Source: Ampullaceana balthica
Taxonomy: Eukaryota > Mollusca > Gastropoda > Lymnaeidae
DNA: 64,000 nt
Reading direction: 5' to 3'
Assembly (NCBI GenBank): GCA_944989445.1
Contig: CALYLW010001008.1
Coordinates: forward strand, 92,001-156,000
Part shown: positions 55,320 through 64,000 of the stretch, piece by piece
Layout of the letters: each line of letters starts with the position of its first letter
How positions within the stretch are numbered: the stretch's first letter is position 1
The notes under the pieces: generated by a model
What the model saw: only the letters and a program-made list of their open reading frames with translations
Told to the model about the DNA's origin: nothing
The model's database searches: none
Program-made: the position numbers and the translations under genes

Positions 55320-58300
55320 ACCCCTTCTCGCCACCAACCAAACCACAGCCTTTAATCTTTCAGCTGGCTAGTAGACTTATAGCCCAGGGCCAGTGGCTTG
55401 ATTCCCACACGAAAGCTTTACCTTCTAACTTAGTGTTAATTGAAACAGCTCATTCGCATGCTTAAATCAATAGCTCGGATGGTCTTCGTGTATGAAGCCA
55501 CATACACAGTAGATTGAACAAACTGAGGAACTTTAACAAAATGACATTTTTTTTTATAAAACTGCTTGAAATATATATAAATAAATCTATATTGTGTACG
55601 TTTAAAGGTAATTTTACCTCAGTGCCGAATTCCGCTATCTCTAATCTAAATTCACTATTCTATAAATGTATAATAAAATATGTCAGACCCCACCACCATC
55701 AAAGCTCAAAGACCCACAGATACTGCCAGACAAAGAATTTTCAGTTTGTGTTGTGTAGTAACTCCACACCAACAACATAATTAAAAAAACAGACACAGAA
55801 TGAATTGCAACCAAAACACATAACGATTTATGAAAAACAAAATGTATAATATTGCTTGAATGTCAATTGACAGAAGAATTAATTAAATTAACTCATGTAT
55901 AATTTTAAACAAATGACAGTTCAGTTTTTTTGACAACATAGAAAATTTTCTCTTTTCTGTTATGGTTTGCTCTTTTAAAAAAATAATCAATAAATGATAT
56001 CTTTTGAACTTCAGTAAACCCCACTAGACTAATTGCCTTGTCACATAATTGATTTTTGTAAGTGTAAGATTTTTAATAACATGCTTTTTTTTAAAAATTA
56101 TTTTTATTTATTATTGAATATTACTGGTACACAACATAACATCCACCAAGGACAAGCAAATCAATGAATAATTGGATGGAAAATGTCATAGTCTCATAGC
56201 AGTTACAATAGCTATGATGTTGATCAATTTGTTTTAATAAATAAACTGCACCTACAAACTTTTTTTTAAAAAAAACAATTAAAAAAAATTATTATTGAAT
56301 CTTTTTTTTTAAACTTAAGAGCACTTAGACTTAACAAAATTTCTGATTTTTCCATTCAAACAAATTTACTGTTACTGTGAGGTTTTTTTTACTTAACTTC
56401 ATGCCAGGATAAAACTGAAGAATTAATAAAGAAGAAACATTATTCACCAAAATGCAAGTTAGTAATCACAAAATTAATTAGAAATAACACTTTAAAAAAA
56501 CAAACACTTAACAACATTTCGTGTTGAAGATTTTTAAATTTAATAGGACATGGTATGGCATTATTTGTGAGGACAGAAATAACTTTTAAGTTGAAGTGCT
56601 CCATCAACCCCTCAGGCAGTAGTCACTTATATAAGATAATAAATATGAAGTAGCTTTAATCTGGACCTTCATCTGTCAATGAATATTAGTTGTGGTGTTA
56701 ACACATGTCTGAGTGATGAACAGTTTAATAGTTTGGAATTAGCCCACAAGCCTGCAGTTGAACTTCCTATAAAAACGATTTACATTCAAGAGCATGGATT
56801 AAATTATTACATGTTATCTTAGTCTTAGCAATGATTGGCATTAATTAATTTCTTTTATATCTCAATAAAAATTTGTAAAGCTGTTATTAACTTTTAAAGA
56901 AATCAAATCCATGAATCATGAATCTTTATTTCATTGGAAATGCACAAACATGTGTAATCTTTTTCTGTTCAAAACTTATAATAAATAAAAACACATTTTC
57001 ATCTTTTCAAAATTGATAGTTGTAGCAGATTGGTTAATTTATATGTTTTGATAAATCCCCTTAGTTCTATGATTACTTCAATGAATAAAATATTTTACAA
57101 TTTCAAGTAGTGAGGTTTGCCCGTAAGGAAATGATAATGTCGAGAAAAAAAAAGATGAAGATGAACAATATTCATCACTACTTAAATTCTGGAAGGCAAA
57201 AAGTAGTTTAATCCATGTTATGGAAACAGAAGGGGGGCAAATAAGCAAATCCAAGCTCTTATTGAGTGCAGAGTAATATTTACACAATCATTGCTAAGGT
57301 AAGCAATCACAGCTAATATGTATCTCATTGACAAAATACATAATCTTTAAATTGTAAGTCTAAACAAACATATTTATAACAAAGATATTTAATTATACAC
57401 AATATTCACAGCTACAGTTTAATGATGGCAAATTTATGTACATCTTTTTTTTACCATGTTTAATATCAATAAATTGATTAAAAAAACATAAATATTTGTG
57501 AAAATAACAATCAAACCTTCAATACTATTAATTAATAAGAACATATATTTGCATTAAAATAATAAGGAAACAAATTCAAAAAACGAGAAGACAGGTTTGA
57601 ACATTTGGTGATGGGTTGCCAATAATGAGAGATGTATGCAGTGCTAATTTTTATGTAAATTCAATTCTATTTATATTCTGTGGAGGCGAGCACAGGTTGT
57701 CACTCACTCTCTTATGGTGCACACACAACAAGCTCCTTGTGCTTGCAATAAACGTTTATCAAGTTGGGAACTGTGTACTGTTCTAGCTTCTCAGGGTTAA
57801 AAATTTGGAATCCAACAAGTGGTCCGTCTTTTCTGAGGCCACAGTGCTATGCCAGACGTTTTTATCAATTCCATTAATATGTCACTAATTATGAATGTAA
57901 TTTTATATGAAACCTATTCAAACAGTGTGAATATACACTTACAATGACTACAATAAACTATTTTCACAATGTGGCTTAAGTCTAAACAGGAGAAAGCATA
58001 GAAGAGACGTTGATGGAGCATTGATTCAATGTGGTGGCACAAAATAATTTAATGAAACAAAATTTGTGAAAAAACATGTGAGAAAAACACTCCTGTATAT
58101 TTGACCTGTAAAACAGATTTATACACTTGCAGACAAAAATATTTAAAGGAAAGGAAAGATAGGATGAGGTACTGAATGATGGGAAAGCTTGAAAGACAAA
58201 CAGAGAAGATTGTTTTTAAATATTTTCAAGTATTGGCAGTGGTGGTGTTATGTTTAAAAAGAAGCAAGACTGCAGTTCCATACAACTGTCAGAATAGACA

Positions 58301-59147
58301 GAAGACATGTTTGACATATTCATGAAGCTTTCTATAGTAAATGTGATCATGCATTGTTCCTTAGCTAGCGTAATTCCAATAGTGTGTCATAGAAAACATG
58401 ATTGTGTAATTTTAATGTAAACTTCTGATAAATAACAAAAATATTTATAGAGAACACTTGTACTGGTAACAACATGAGCATGTGATGGATTTAGTATAGA
58501 AATTATATTGAATGATGTTTGCTATTCATGAAATAGTTAGTTAGTTATAGTCAAAGAAACAATGCTTAGACAATGCATGAACTCCCCATCTACCAAAGCT
58601 ACCTGACGGAACATGGGTTCTAGAATCCCAATCAGTGCTGACCTCTACTTGGTAGGAATGGAGAACTGCTTCTATGACCTTGTTCTCCCCACATAGATCC
58701 CAAGTTTATTACACTATTAGACTTCATCATACAAAGAAATACAATTTCAAGCACCAACATCACTTATAATATTGTTTAAATTTTCATTTAGCACCGTTAT
58801 CATGAATTTTAATTTACACACCATACTTCTTTCATACCAAGAGTGACAGAATTGTATGTATTGATCATTGATATAGAGATGAGTATCACATTTAACATCA
58901 ATGATACCCACACTGAGACCTGTAACAAAAGATTTTTTTTAAACATGTAATGGTTAAGACTAAATGTCATAGATTTACACAAACAATTAATTGATTCTTA
59001 ACCAAAATATTTCAAGGTACATACCTACTTTTTCTTTCTAAAAAATTCCTAAAGAAAAGATCTTAAAGCAAAAATGAAAATTTATATTAAATTATCACTT
59101 TTTTTATTTAAAGTGACTTAATATTTCTCCCTCAAAATTAAATAGAA
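55320..59147 (-). other. Repeat-free stretch, candidate long 3' UTR of the minus-strand gene
   Basis: About 3.8 kb of AT-rich sequence directly downstream (on the minus strand) of the stop at 59148, with no tandem arrays or TIR elements, unlike every other comparable stretch here. Several TTTATT words (AATAAA on the minus strand; e.g. about 56925) could be poly(A) signals. No reading frame of note. Confidence 0.5.
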
Positions 59148-62100
59148 TTAGAATCCTGAAGTTGAATCACTCGTTGAACTGAGTGAGTCAGAATCACCTT
59201 TACCACATGCAAACAGTGGGATCTCTCCTATAGAAAGTGGTGCTGTTGGATCTATAAACTTGGTTTGAGATTCCTTCGCAACCTCCATTGGAACTGGAGT
59301 ACTTGTATTGTTGATTGTAGTCCCTTGCAGCTCCACTTTAACAGATGTCACGGCGCCCTGCGATGATGTAGAAATGTTATTTTCATTGGCAGTGCTGACA
59401 TCCTCTGCAATGGTTAACTTGCTGTCAAAGTTGGATCCCTCTGCCTCTGACGATGAACTGCACTCATTATCACTTAAATGCGTTTCCATCTTTAAGGTCT
59501 CATCCTTACTTTCAGTTTCGGCACTCGGAGAACCAACTGCTGAATCATTGTCATCAGATTCTGAAGTCTGGTTATCCAGAGAGGTGAACAACTGAGCTAA
59601 ATACCTCTTGCACAGCTCTGCCAGTGGCTTGACTTTCGGGTTATCCTCCCTCGAATGCTGAGCGTGTTCCGCCTGATCCAGGATGTTGAGATTAAGTTTG
59701 TGGGCGCTCAAGGCTTGCTGAAAGTCTAAGACGATAGATGACTGATCCCCAGCGGCCGAGTTGTGAGGACCAGTGCGCAGCGAACCGACTCCTGCGCTGG
59801 CTGAACTCATGGCCGTTTGTTGGGCCGACTCTGCCAGCTTCATCTGCAGCTTGTTTATGATGGCTTTGGAAACCTGTTTTTTAATACTGCCCAGCTTGAT
59901 CGGTTGTTTCGTGGCCTTGGCGATGTTGAAGCCAGCCCTGCTGTGAACATGGAGCTTCTTTGCCCCAATGTCAGAGAGGGCTCTAAGCTCTCTGGTAATT
60001 ATAGCCTCAACTTTCTGACTGATAGAGAGGTGATCAACAGGACTCTTCGGCTTGGAAACTTTTTGTTTTTGCGACGGCCTCGTCTGGGTCTGCACATTTA
60101 AAGATAACGGGGTACTGGAAACTTTCCACAAAGTTTTTTTGGTAATGATGGCCGAACCTGAAGTATTGGAAGGGAGTTTGTCAAACTTCACCTTGGAAAC
60201 TGGCTTGCTCGAGACGGGTTTTAGTACATGACTTGAAGCGTTTTTAGCGCCTCCCGCGTGAGGTACGATGTGAACTTTTATGCCCTTCAGGGGATCTTGC
60301 CCCAATTGATACATCACAACATCTTGCTGTTGACTGGGAGGTTTTGGTGTTTTTCCAACAATTATAGACGGAACTGTGCCCGGGATCTTTCCCAAGGTTG
60401 AAAATGTTTGTATCGGCTTTAGGATACTAGCAGAAGTAAGCAGGCTGGCAGCCACAGGATTTGGCTGCGACTGCGTGGCTGGATTGGTCGGTAAGTTTGA
60501 GGTTGTCCCCCCTGGGGTAGCGGCCAAAGTGACTGTTCTCACTTTAGGGACCGCTGAAAACGCTTTCAAGGCATTGCAGCCCAGCTGCGGTGCTTGAGTG
60601 GGACCGGGTGCCGTGGTCACTTGCACACTGGGTTGGGTCAACACTGAAAACAGATCTGCTTGTATGACAGTTGGTTTCCCGTTCTTGTCGAGGGTCATGA
60701 TTGGCTTCCCTTTCTCCACGCTGATGAGAGAAGGAACCACTGGGACAATGGGTTTTTTTTCTTGAGATACTCTCCTGCCAACTGCCTGAGTAAGCACAAC
60801 AGGCTGCAGCAAGCTTGCACCACCGGTCAGCACTACTTGTGGGCTGACCTCACCTTTGTCGCCGGGCTTATGGTGCACAATGACATTTTGAATTGTGGCA
60901 GTTGTCTTGATGGACGGGCCCAACACTGGGAGGTTTCTTTGGAAGACCAACGACTGCGCAGCGCTGCCGCCTGTCACACTGGACGACTTTGAGGTTTCAG
61001 GCACGGTTGAACTGTCAGCGCACTCTGTTGTTTCTGCTGAGGTGTCCTCCGAGGTCGTCACAACCTCCTCGACAGCTTCCTGTGCAATGATGACTTCGGC
61101 CACGTCTTCGGGGTTATCAACGCTACCCGCTCCAAAGTCGACAAAGTAGTTTGCTTCATCGTGTCTGTGACTTTTTTTCCTCTTCCTCCCCCCAGCTGAC
61201 TTTTGAGAACTGGACTGAATTTTTGACCCGCTAAACAAGCCCTTGGCATAGGGGGCTTCTGAAATAATGATCTTGCCATCAGAAACACTTATTGCATTAA
61301 TCAATGACACCTGGCTTGCATCGTTCAGCATGCTGCGAATTGTTCTGGGCTTAGACTTACTGTTGCTACCGCAGGCCATCTCATCGGCGCTCTCAAGCGT
61401 GCTTCTGAGAATCTCCTGAGAGGTTAAGTAAACCGGCTTGTGTGAGACTCTTTCAGTGCCCTCCGCATCATTGGAACTTTCCCCTTGCACTACAACTTCT
61501 TCCTGCAGGCAACTTAACTCACTGGTGTTTTCAAAGTCTGTAGTTTCAACGATCTCTTCCTCAACTAAGTCTTCTGATACAAATTTACTCTGCTTGCCTT
61601 TTAAAGAATGTGGGGACCTTCCATTTTTCTCAGCATCGTCCAGCCTAGTGGCTGCTTCCAACAGAAGTAGGCATGATGACATGAGGGGCTCTGTAGAGTC
61701 TGAAACACACTTTTCACTCTTGGCTAAACTTTTTTTGGACCTCCTGGATAAAATTTTCGGAGAACAGCTCCTCGGCAGGGACAGGGGGGATGAGGGAGGC
61801 GATAGCGCCATTTGGTTGGCCACCTCACTGCTGTGCACCTTTTGTGACGCGTGGGTCTGCTCAGCCGATTTTCTTTTATTGCTTTTTTTTAACTGGGACA
61901 CGGGCTGAGTACCGTCAAATGCACCACCACCCACATCGTCGCCGTGTGAAGAGGATTTCCTTTTCTTAATCATAGACCCCCCTCTGTAGGCGTCGGCCCC
62001 AGCAGAGCCCGTCAGCAGATGCTTTAAGGTGCACTCAGTGGTGACGTTCTCTTGGCTTCCCTCCTCGTCATATGCAGCCTCTCTGTTTTTCTGCTTGTGT

Positions 62101-62309
62101 TTCACTTGTTTTCTGTCGTTACAGTCTTCAGCCTCTTGCTTCTGTTGCCCGGAATCAAGACCTGCTGAACTCATGGCGGCAGATGCCAGTTGGTCCAAGT
62201 TTGAGATAAGGAGATTTTTAACATAATCACCTTCATCTGGGGCACTCAGGACCTCTTTGTGAAGTACTATTGATCCAACTCCTTGGCGCAGCACAATTGT
62301 TTTGTCTAT
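59148..62309 (-). CDS. Unidentified serine-rich nuclear-type protein, last coding exon
   Basis: A single 3162-bp exon, acceptor TGCCTATAG at 62310-62318, stop TAA at 59148-59150, giving about 1053 residues. Numbering from LRQGVGSI as residue 2: KKRKSS (110-115), a SKKSL basic patch, and GGRKRKKSHRHDE (368-380), all nuclear-localisation-like; acidic blocks; a Val/Thr/Pro-rich centre with SPQVVLTGGASLLQPVVLTQ; a conserved-looking segment ISQKVEAIITRELRALSDIG followed by KKLHVHSRAGFNIAKATK and IKKQVSKAIINKLQMKLAES; and a Ser/Asp/Glu-rich C-terminus. Overall composition resembles a chromatin or transcription cofactor. I do not recognise the family. The N-terminal part lies upstream of the window. 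Confidence 0.88.
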   Translation of the reverse strand: MDKTIVLRQGVGSIVLHKEVLSAPDEGDYVKNLLISNLDQLASAAMSSAGLDSGQQKQEAEDCNDRKQVKHKQKNREAAYDEEGSQENVTTECTLKHLLTGSAGADAYRGGSMIKKRKSSSHGDDVGGGAFDGTQPVSQLKKSNKRKSAEQTHASQKVHSSEVANQMALSPPSSPLSLPRSCSPKILSRRSKKSLAKSEKCVSDSTEPLMSSCLLLLEAATRLDDAEKNGRSPHSLKGKQSKFVSEDLVEEEIVETTDFENTSELSCLQEEVVVQGESSNDAEGTERVSHKPVYLTSQEILRSTLESADEMACGSNSKSKPRTIRSMLNDASQVSLINAISVSDGKIIISEAPYAKGLFSGSKIQSSSQKSAGGRKRKKSHRHDEANYFVDFGAGSVDNPEDVAEVIIAQEAVEEVVTTSEDTSAETTECADSSTVPETSKSSSVTGGSAAQSLVFQRNLPVLGPSIKTTATIQNVIVHHKPGDKGEVSPQVVLTGGASLLQPVVLTQAVGRRVSQEKKPIVPVVPSLISVEKGKPIMTLDKNGKPTVIQADLFSVLTQPSVQVTTAPGPTQAPQLGCNALKAFSAVPKVRTVTLAATPGGTTSNLPTNPATQSQPNPVAASLLTSASILKPIQTFSTLGKIPGTVPSIIVGKTPKPPSQQQDVVMYQLGQDPLKGIKVHIVPHAGGAKNASSHVLKPVSSKPVSKVKFDKLPSNTSGSAIITKKTLWKVSSTPLSLNVQTQTRPSQKQKVSKPKSPVDHLSISQKVEAIITRELRALSDIGAKKLHVHSRAGFNIAKATKQPIKLGSIKKQVSKAIINKLQMKLAESAQQTAMSSASAGVGSLRTGPHNSAAGDQSSIVLDFQQALSAHKLNLNILDQAEHAQHSREDNPKVKPLAELCKRYLAQLFTSLDNQTSESDDNDSAVGSPSAETESKDETLKMETHLSDNECSSSSEAEGSNFDSKLTIAEDVSTANENNISTSSQGAVTSVKVELQGTTINNTSTPVPMEVAKESQTKFIDPTAPLSIGEIPLFACGKGDSDSLSSTSDSTSGF

Positions 62310-62976
62310 AGGCAGATAAGAAAGAAACTCAGAAAGTCAACTTAACAATGGCACTTTGACATATAAATAACTATTGAATTTTTTTTTACCTTACTGCCAT
62401 GCCTCTATGGTGTTATGGTTAATTTACTTGGACTAAAACTTTTAAGCAAATGCAAATCAGAAATTGTACTCTTTTTTTTTGCTATTGTTATGTCCCATAA
62501 ACTCTTTTCGAGGTCGTAGGGGGTTCTAATGTTTCCAATAGAACATTCTCGGGCTTAGTAGACCTTGGCGGCACCCATCCCTCTCCAGGTTAGCGGAGGA
62601 CTTTCTTAGCGTTAGTCATTCATCAACATTTTTATAGTGGCTTTAACGTGGGCTCGATCACACGCCCCTCAGCTTGTGAGGCGAGCGCACTATTGATTTC
62701 GCTATCCAGCCGCCAGGTGTGGATAAAACAAAAATTAGATTTATTTCCTATATATTTAGAGACATAAGCTATGTTTTTTTTAATTCATACTCTTTGTTTC
62801 AAATAGTTAACTATTGGGTATTTAAAATTATAAAACTCATTCGTTGTTATTATGTTACATTTTACAACACAGAAAATTTGCATATGACAGGTCATGGGTT
62901 AAGGTTGGGGGATGGGGTAAAATAGTTATTTTTAGTAATTATATAGCCATTACAAAACATCAGTGGCAAAACTTAC
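62310..62976. other. Intron of the minus-strand gene
   Basis: AT-rich intron containing a tRNA-derived SINE (62515-62717) in gene-sense orientation. Donor GTAAGT at 62971-62976 read on the minus strand. Confidence 0.75.
62515..62717 (-). mobile_element. tRNA-derived SINE (intron)
   Basis: On the minus strand it starts GGCGGCTGGATAGCGAAATC (A-box-like), followed by GTGTGATCGAGCCCACG (B-box-like), then a non-tRNA body (ACTAACGCTAAGAAAGTCC, GAGAGGGATGGGTGCCGCC). A mature tRNA fold is not evident. Confidence 0.65.
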
Positions 62977-63073
62977 GGATTTTGTCTGGCCCAGCTGAAT
63001 AGTCATGATCATGATGGAGGCAAAACTCTTCTTCGGGTATATCAGATTTGATGTCCAGCTTCTGCACTATCAC
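62977..63073 (-). CDS. Minus-strand gene, penultimate visible exon
   Basis: 97 bp; acceptor AACTGTTTCAG, donor GTAAGT, phase 0 to 1. Encodes VIVQKLDIKSDIPEEEFCLH and HDHDYSAGPDKI; the last base joins AC of the next exon to give His, keeping the frame open. Acidic and histidine-rich; no known domain. Confidence 0.87.
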
Positions 63074-63204
63074 CTGAAACAGTTTTTTACTTGTAAGTTA
63101 ACACCAGAAACAGTGAGAGGTAGTTCCCATGTTATTGTTTTATAACTATTTTAAAAAAGCATTAATTTTTTTCAACCTTGCAAAAAAATTCACTTAAACT
63201 TTTT

Positions 63205-63860
63205 TTTAACGCATTTATCCCATCAATTTCCCATGGGATAAATTGTGTTTATATATTTGAAATGTCTGTCGAGCTTGCACATGCTACTCCTCCTGAACCA
63301 TACTTGATAGAGGGTTCGGGTCTTTCACAAATATGCTAAGGAGGTCCCAAGGATGTGCAACGGCCAAAAAAATTACCAAAAAGTGTTTATGGATTTCCTG
63401 GAAAATAAAAAAAACCTGACAAAATATCAGTATTTTGTCCATTTCTCACCAATCATAACATCTATCAGGTTGAAAAAAACGCCAAACATTAGCTAATAAT
63501 ATTTAGAACAATGTTGGAGAAGGAATTTTTCAAAAATGTCTTTTTGTTCGACTCCCGTAATTTTAGCAGCAATTTTTGAAAGCAATTGTTTCCTTTAGTT
63601 TCAAAATGACTTTTAATTTTATCTAGAATGATAGTTAATGGGGTTTTCACGCTTTGGGAATGCGTTGCCCATTATATTGACGCATACTTGGTGTGATGTA
63701 GCGTGAGGGAGATGTGACGTCATATTTTGTTTAGTTTTTTTAATTAGTGATTTGAAATGACTTCGAATGATCTCACTTGAATTTAAAAAATCAGAAATCC
63801 TTTTCGGACATTGCCTTTAAACACTCATTCGAGTTTTTATTACTTGTTCTTATTTAAAAG
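63205..63860 (+). repeat. Uninterrupted relative of the dispersed repeat at 20790/23058 (intron)
   Basis: Collinear with both halves of the interrupted copy: AGAGGGTTCGGGTCTTTC, ATGCTAAGGAGGTCCCA, TTTATCTAGAATGATAGTTA, ACTCATTCGAGTTTTTATTA. It spans the empty insertion site TATCTAGAATGATAG of the 21232-23057 hAT element. About 650 bp, non-coding, family unknown. Confidence 0.78.
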
Positions 63861-63884
63861 CTAATTAATTATAAGATTTAATAC

Positions 63885-64000
63885 TTTGTCTTCTTGAGAA
63901 ACATCTGATTCTGTTTCCGAGTTGCACTCCTCACTAGACGCTGAGTCCAAAATAAGTGGCTGTGTTGTTTCTGCTGTGTGCCTTTCATAAGGTCGCTCCA
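63885..64000 (-). CDS. Minus-strand gene, upstream exon (cut by window end)
   Basis: Reads ERPYERHTAETTQPLILDSA and SSEECNSETESDVSQEDK on the minus strand, then donor GTATTA (weak at +4 to +6). Ends in phase 0, matching the next exon. The Ser/Glu-rich acidic composition resembles the C-terminus of the same protein. The exon continues beyond the window. Confidence 0.75.

Noticed and set aside
60376..61908. Plus-strand frames over the large minus-strand exon
   Set aside because: Antisense shadows of the real coding exon.
62640..62717. tRNA gene on the minus strand
   Set aside because: tRNA-like head of a SINE; paired stems are not convincing.

Overview
This is an animal nuclear genome window, AT-rich, with intron-split genes, GT/AG splice sites, many cut-and-paste DNA transposons and dense minisatellites. 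The style (abundant hAT elements and MITEs, Harbinger-like MITEs, tRNA-derived SINEs) suggests an invertebrate, most likely a mollusc or another lophotrochozoan. That placement is an inference from texture and is not proven by a marker gene.

Two host genes are visible and they face each other. (1) A plus-strand gene at 26586-51480 encodes a major-facilitator transporter of the monocarboxylate transporter (SLC16/MCT) family. I could join eleven coding exons with matching phases into one frame of about 667 codons. One donor, that of exon 7, is weak. (2) A minus-strand gene (59148 to beyond 64000) encodes a long, serine-rich, basic, probably nuclear protein that I do not recognise. The last coding exon is 3.2 kb, two upstream exons are visible, and the 5' end lies outside the window. 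Between the two stop codons, 55.3-59.1 kb is unusually free of repeats and may be a long 3' UTR of the second gene.

Positions 1-26.5 kb hold no host coding exon that I can support. This part is a mosaic of minisatellites (36 bp, ~25 bp, ~29 bp, 27 bp, 16 bp units), a CT microsatellite, MITEs and decayed hAT elements. Many hAT insertions can be delimited to the base by terminal inverted repeats and 8-bp target duplications. Several are nested, so their relative order can be read.

The MCT introns are the most interesting part. The two splice junctions of intron 1 are themselves the terminal monomers of two different tandem arrays. Intron 2 carries about 80 copies of a 16-bp unit containing GTGAGT, a consensus 5' splice site. 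Intron 6 has a 51-bp array split by a hAT element and a Harbinger-like MITE. Intron 7 is almost entirely derivatives of one 23-bp monomer, one side being a 91-bp higher-order tetramer, split by a 2.9-kb hAT element. Apart from decayed transposase pieces, no other protein genes, and no CRISPR or true tRNA genes, were found.
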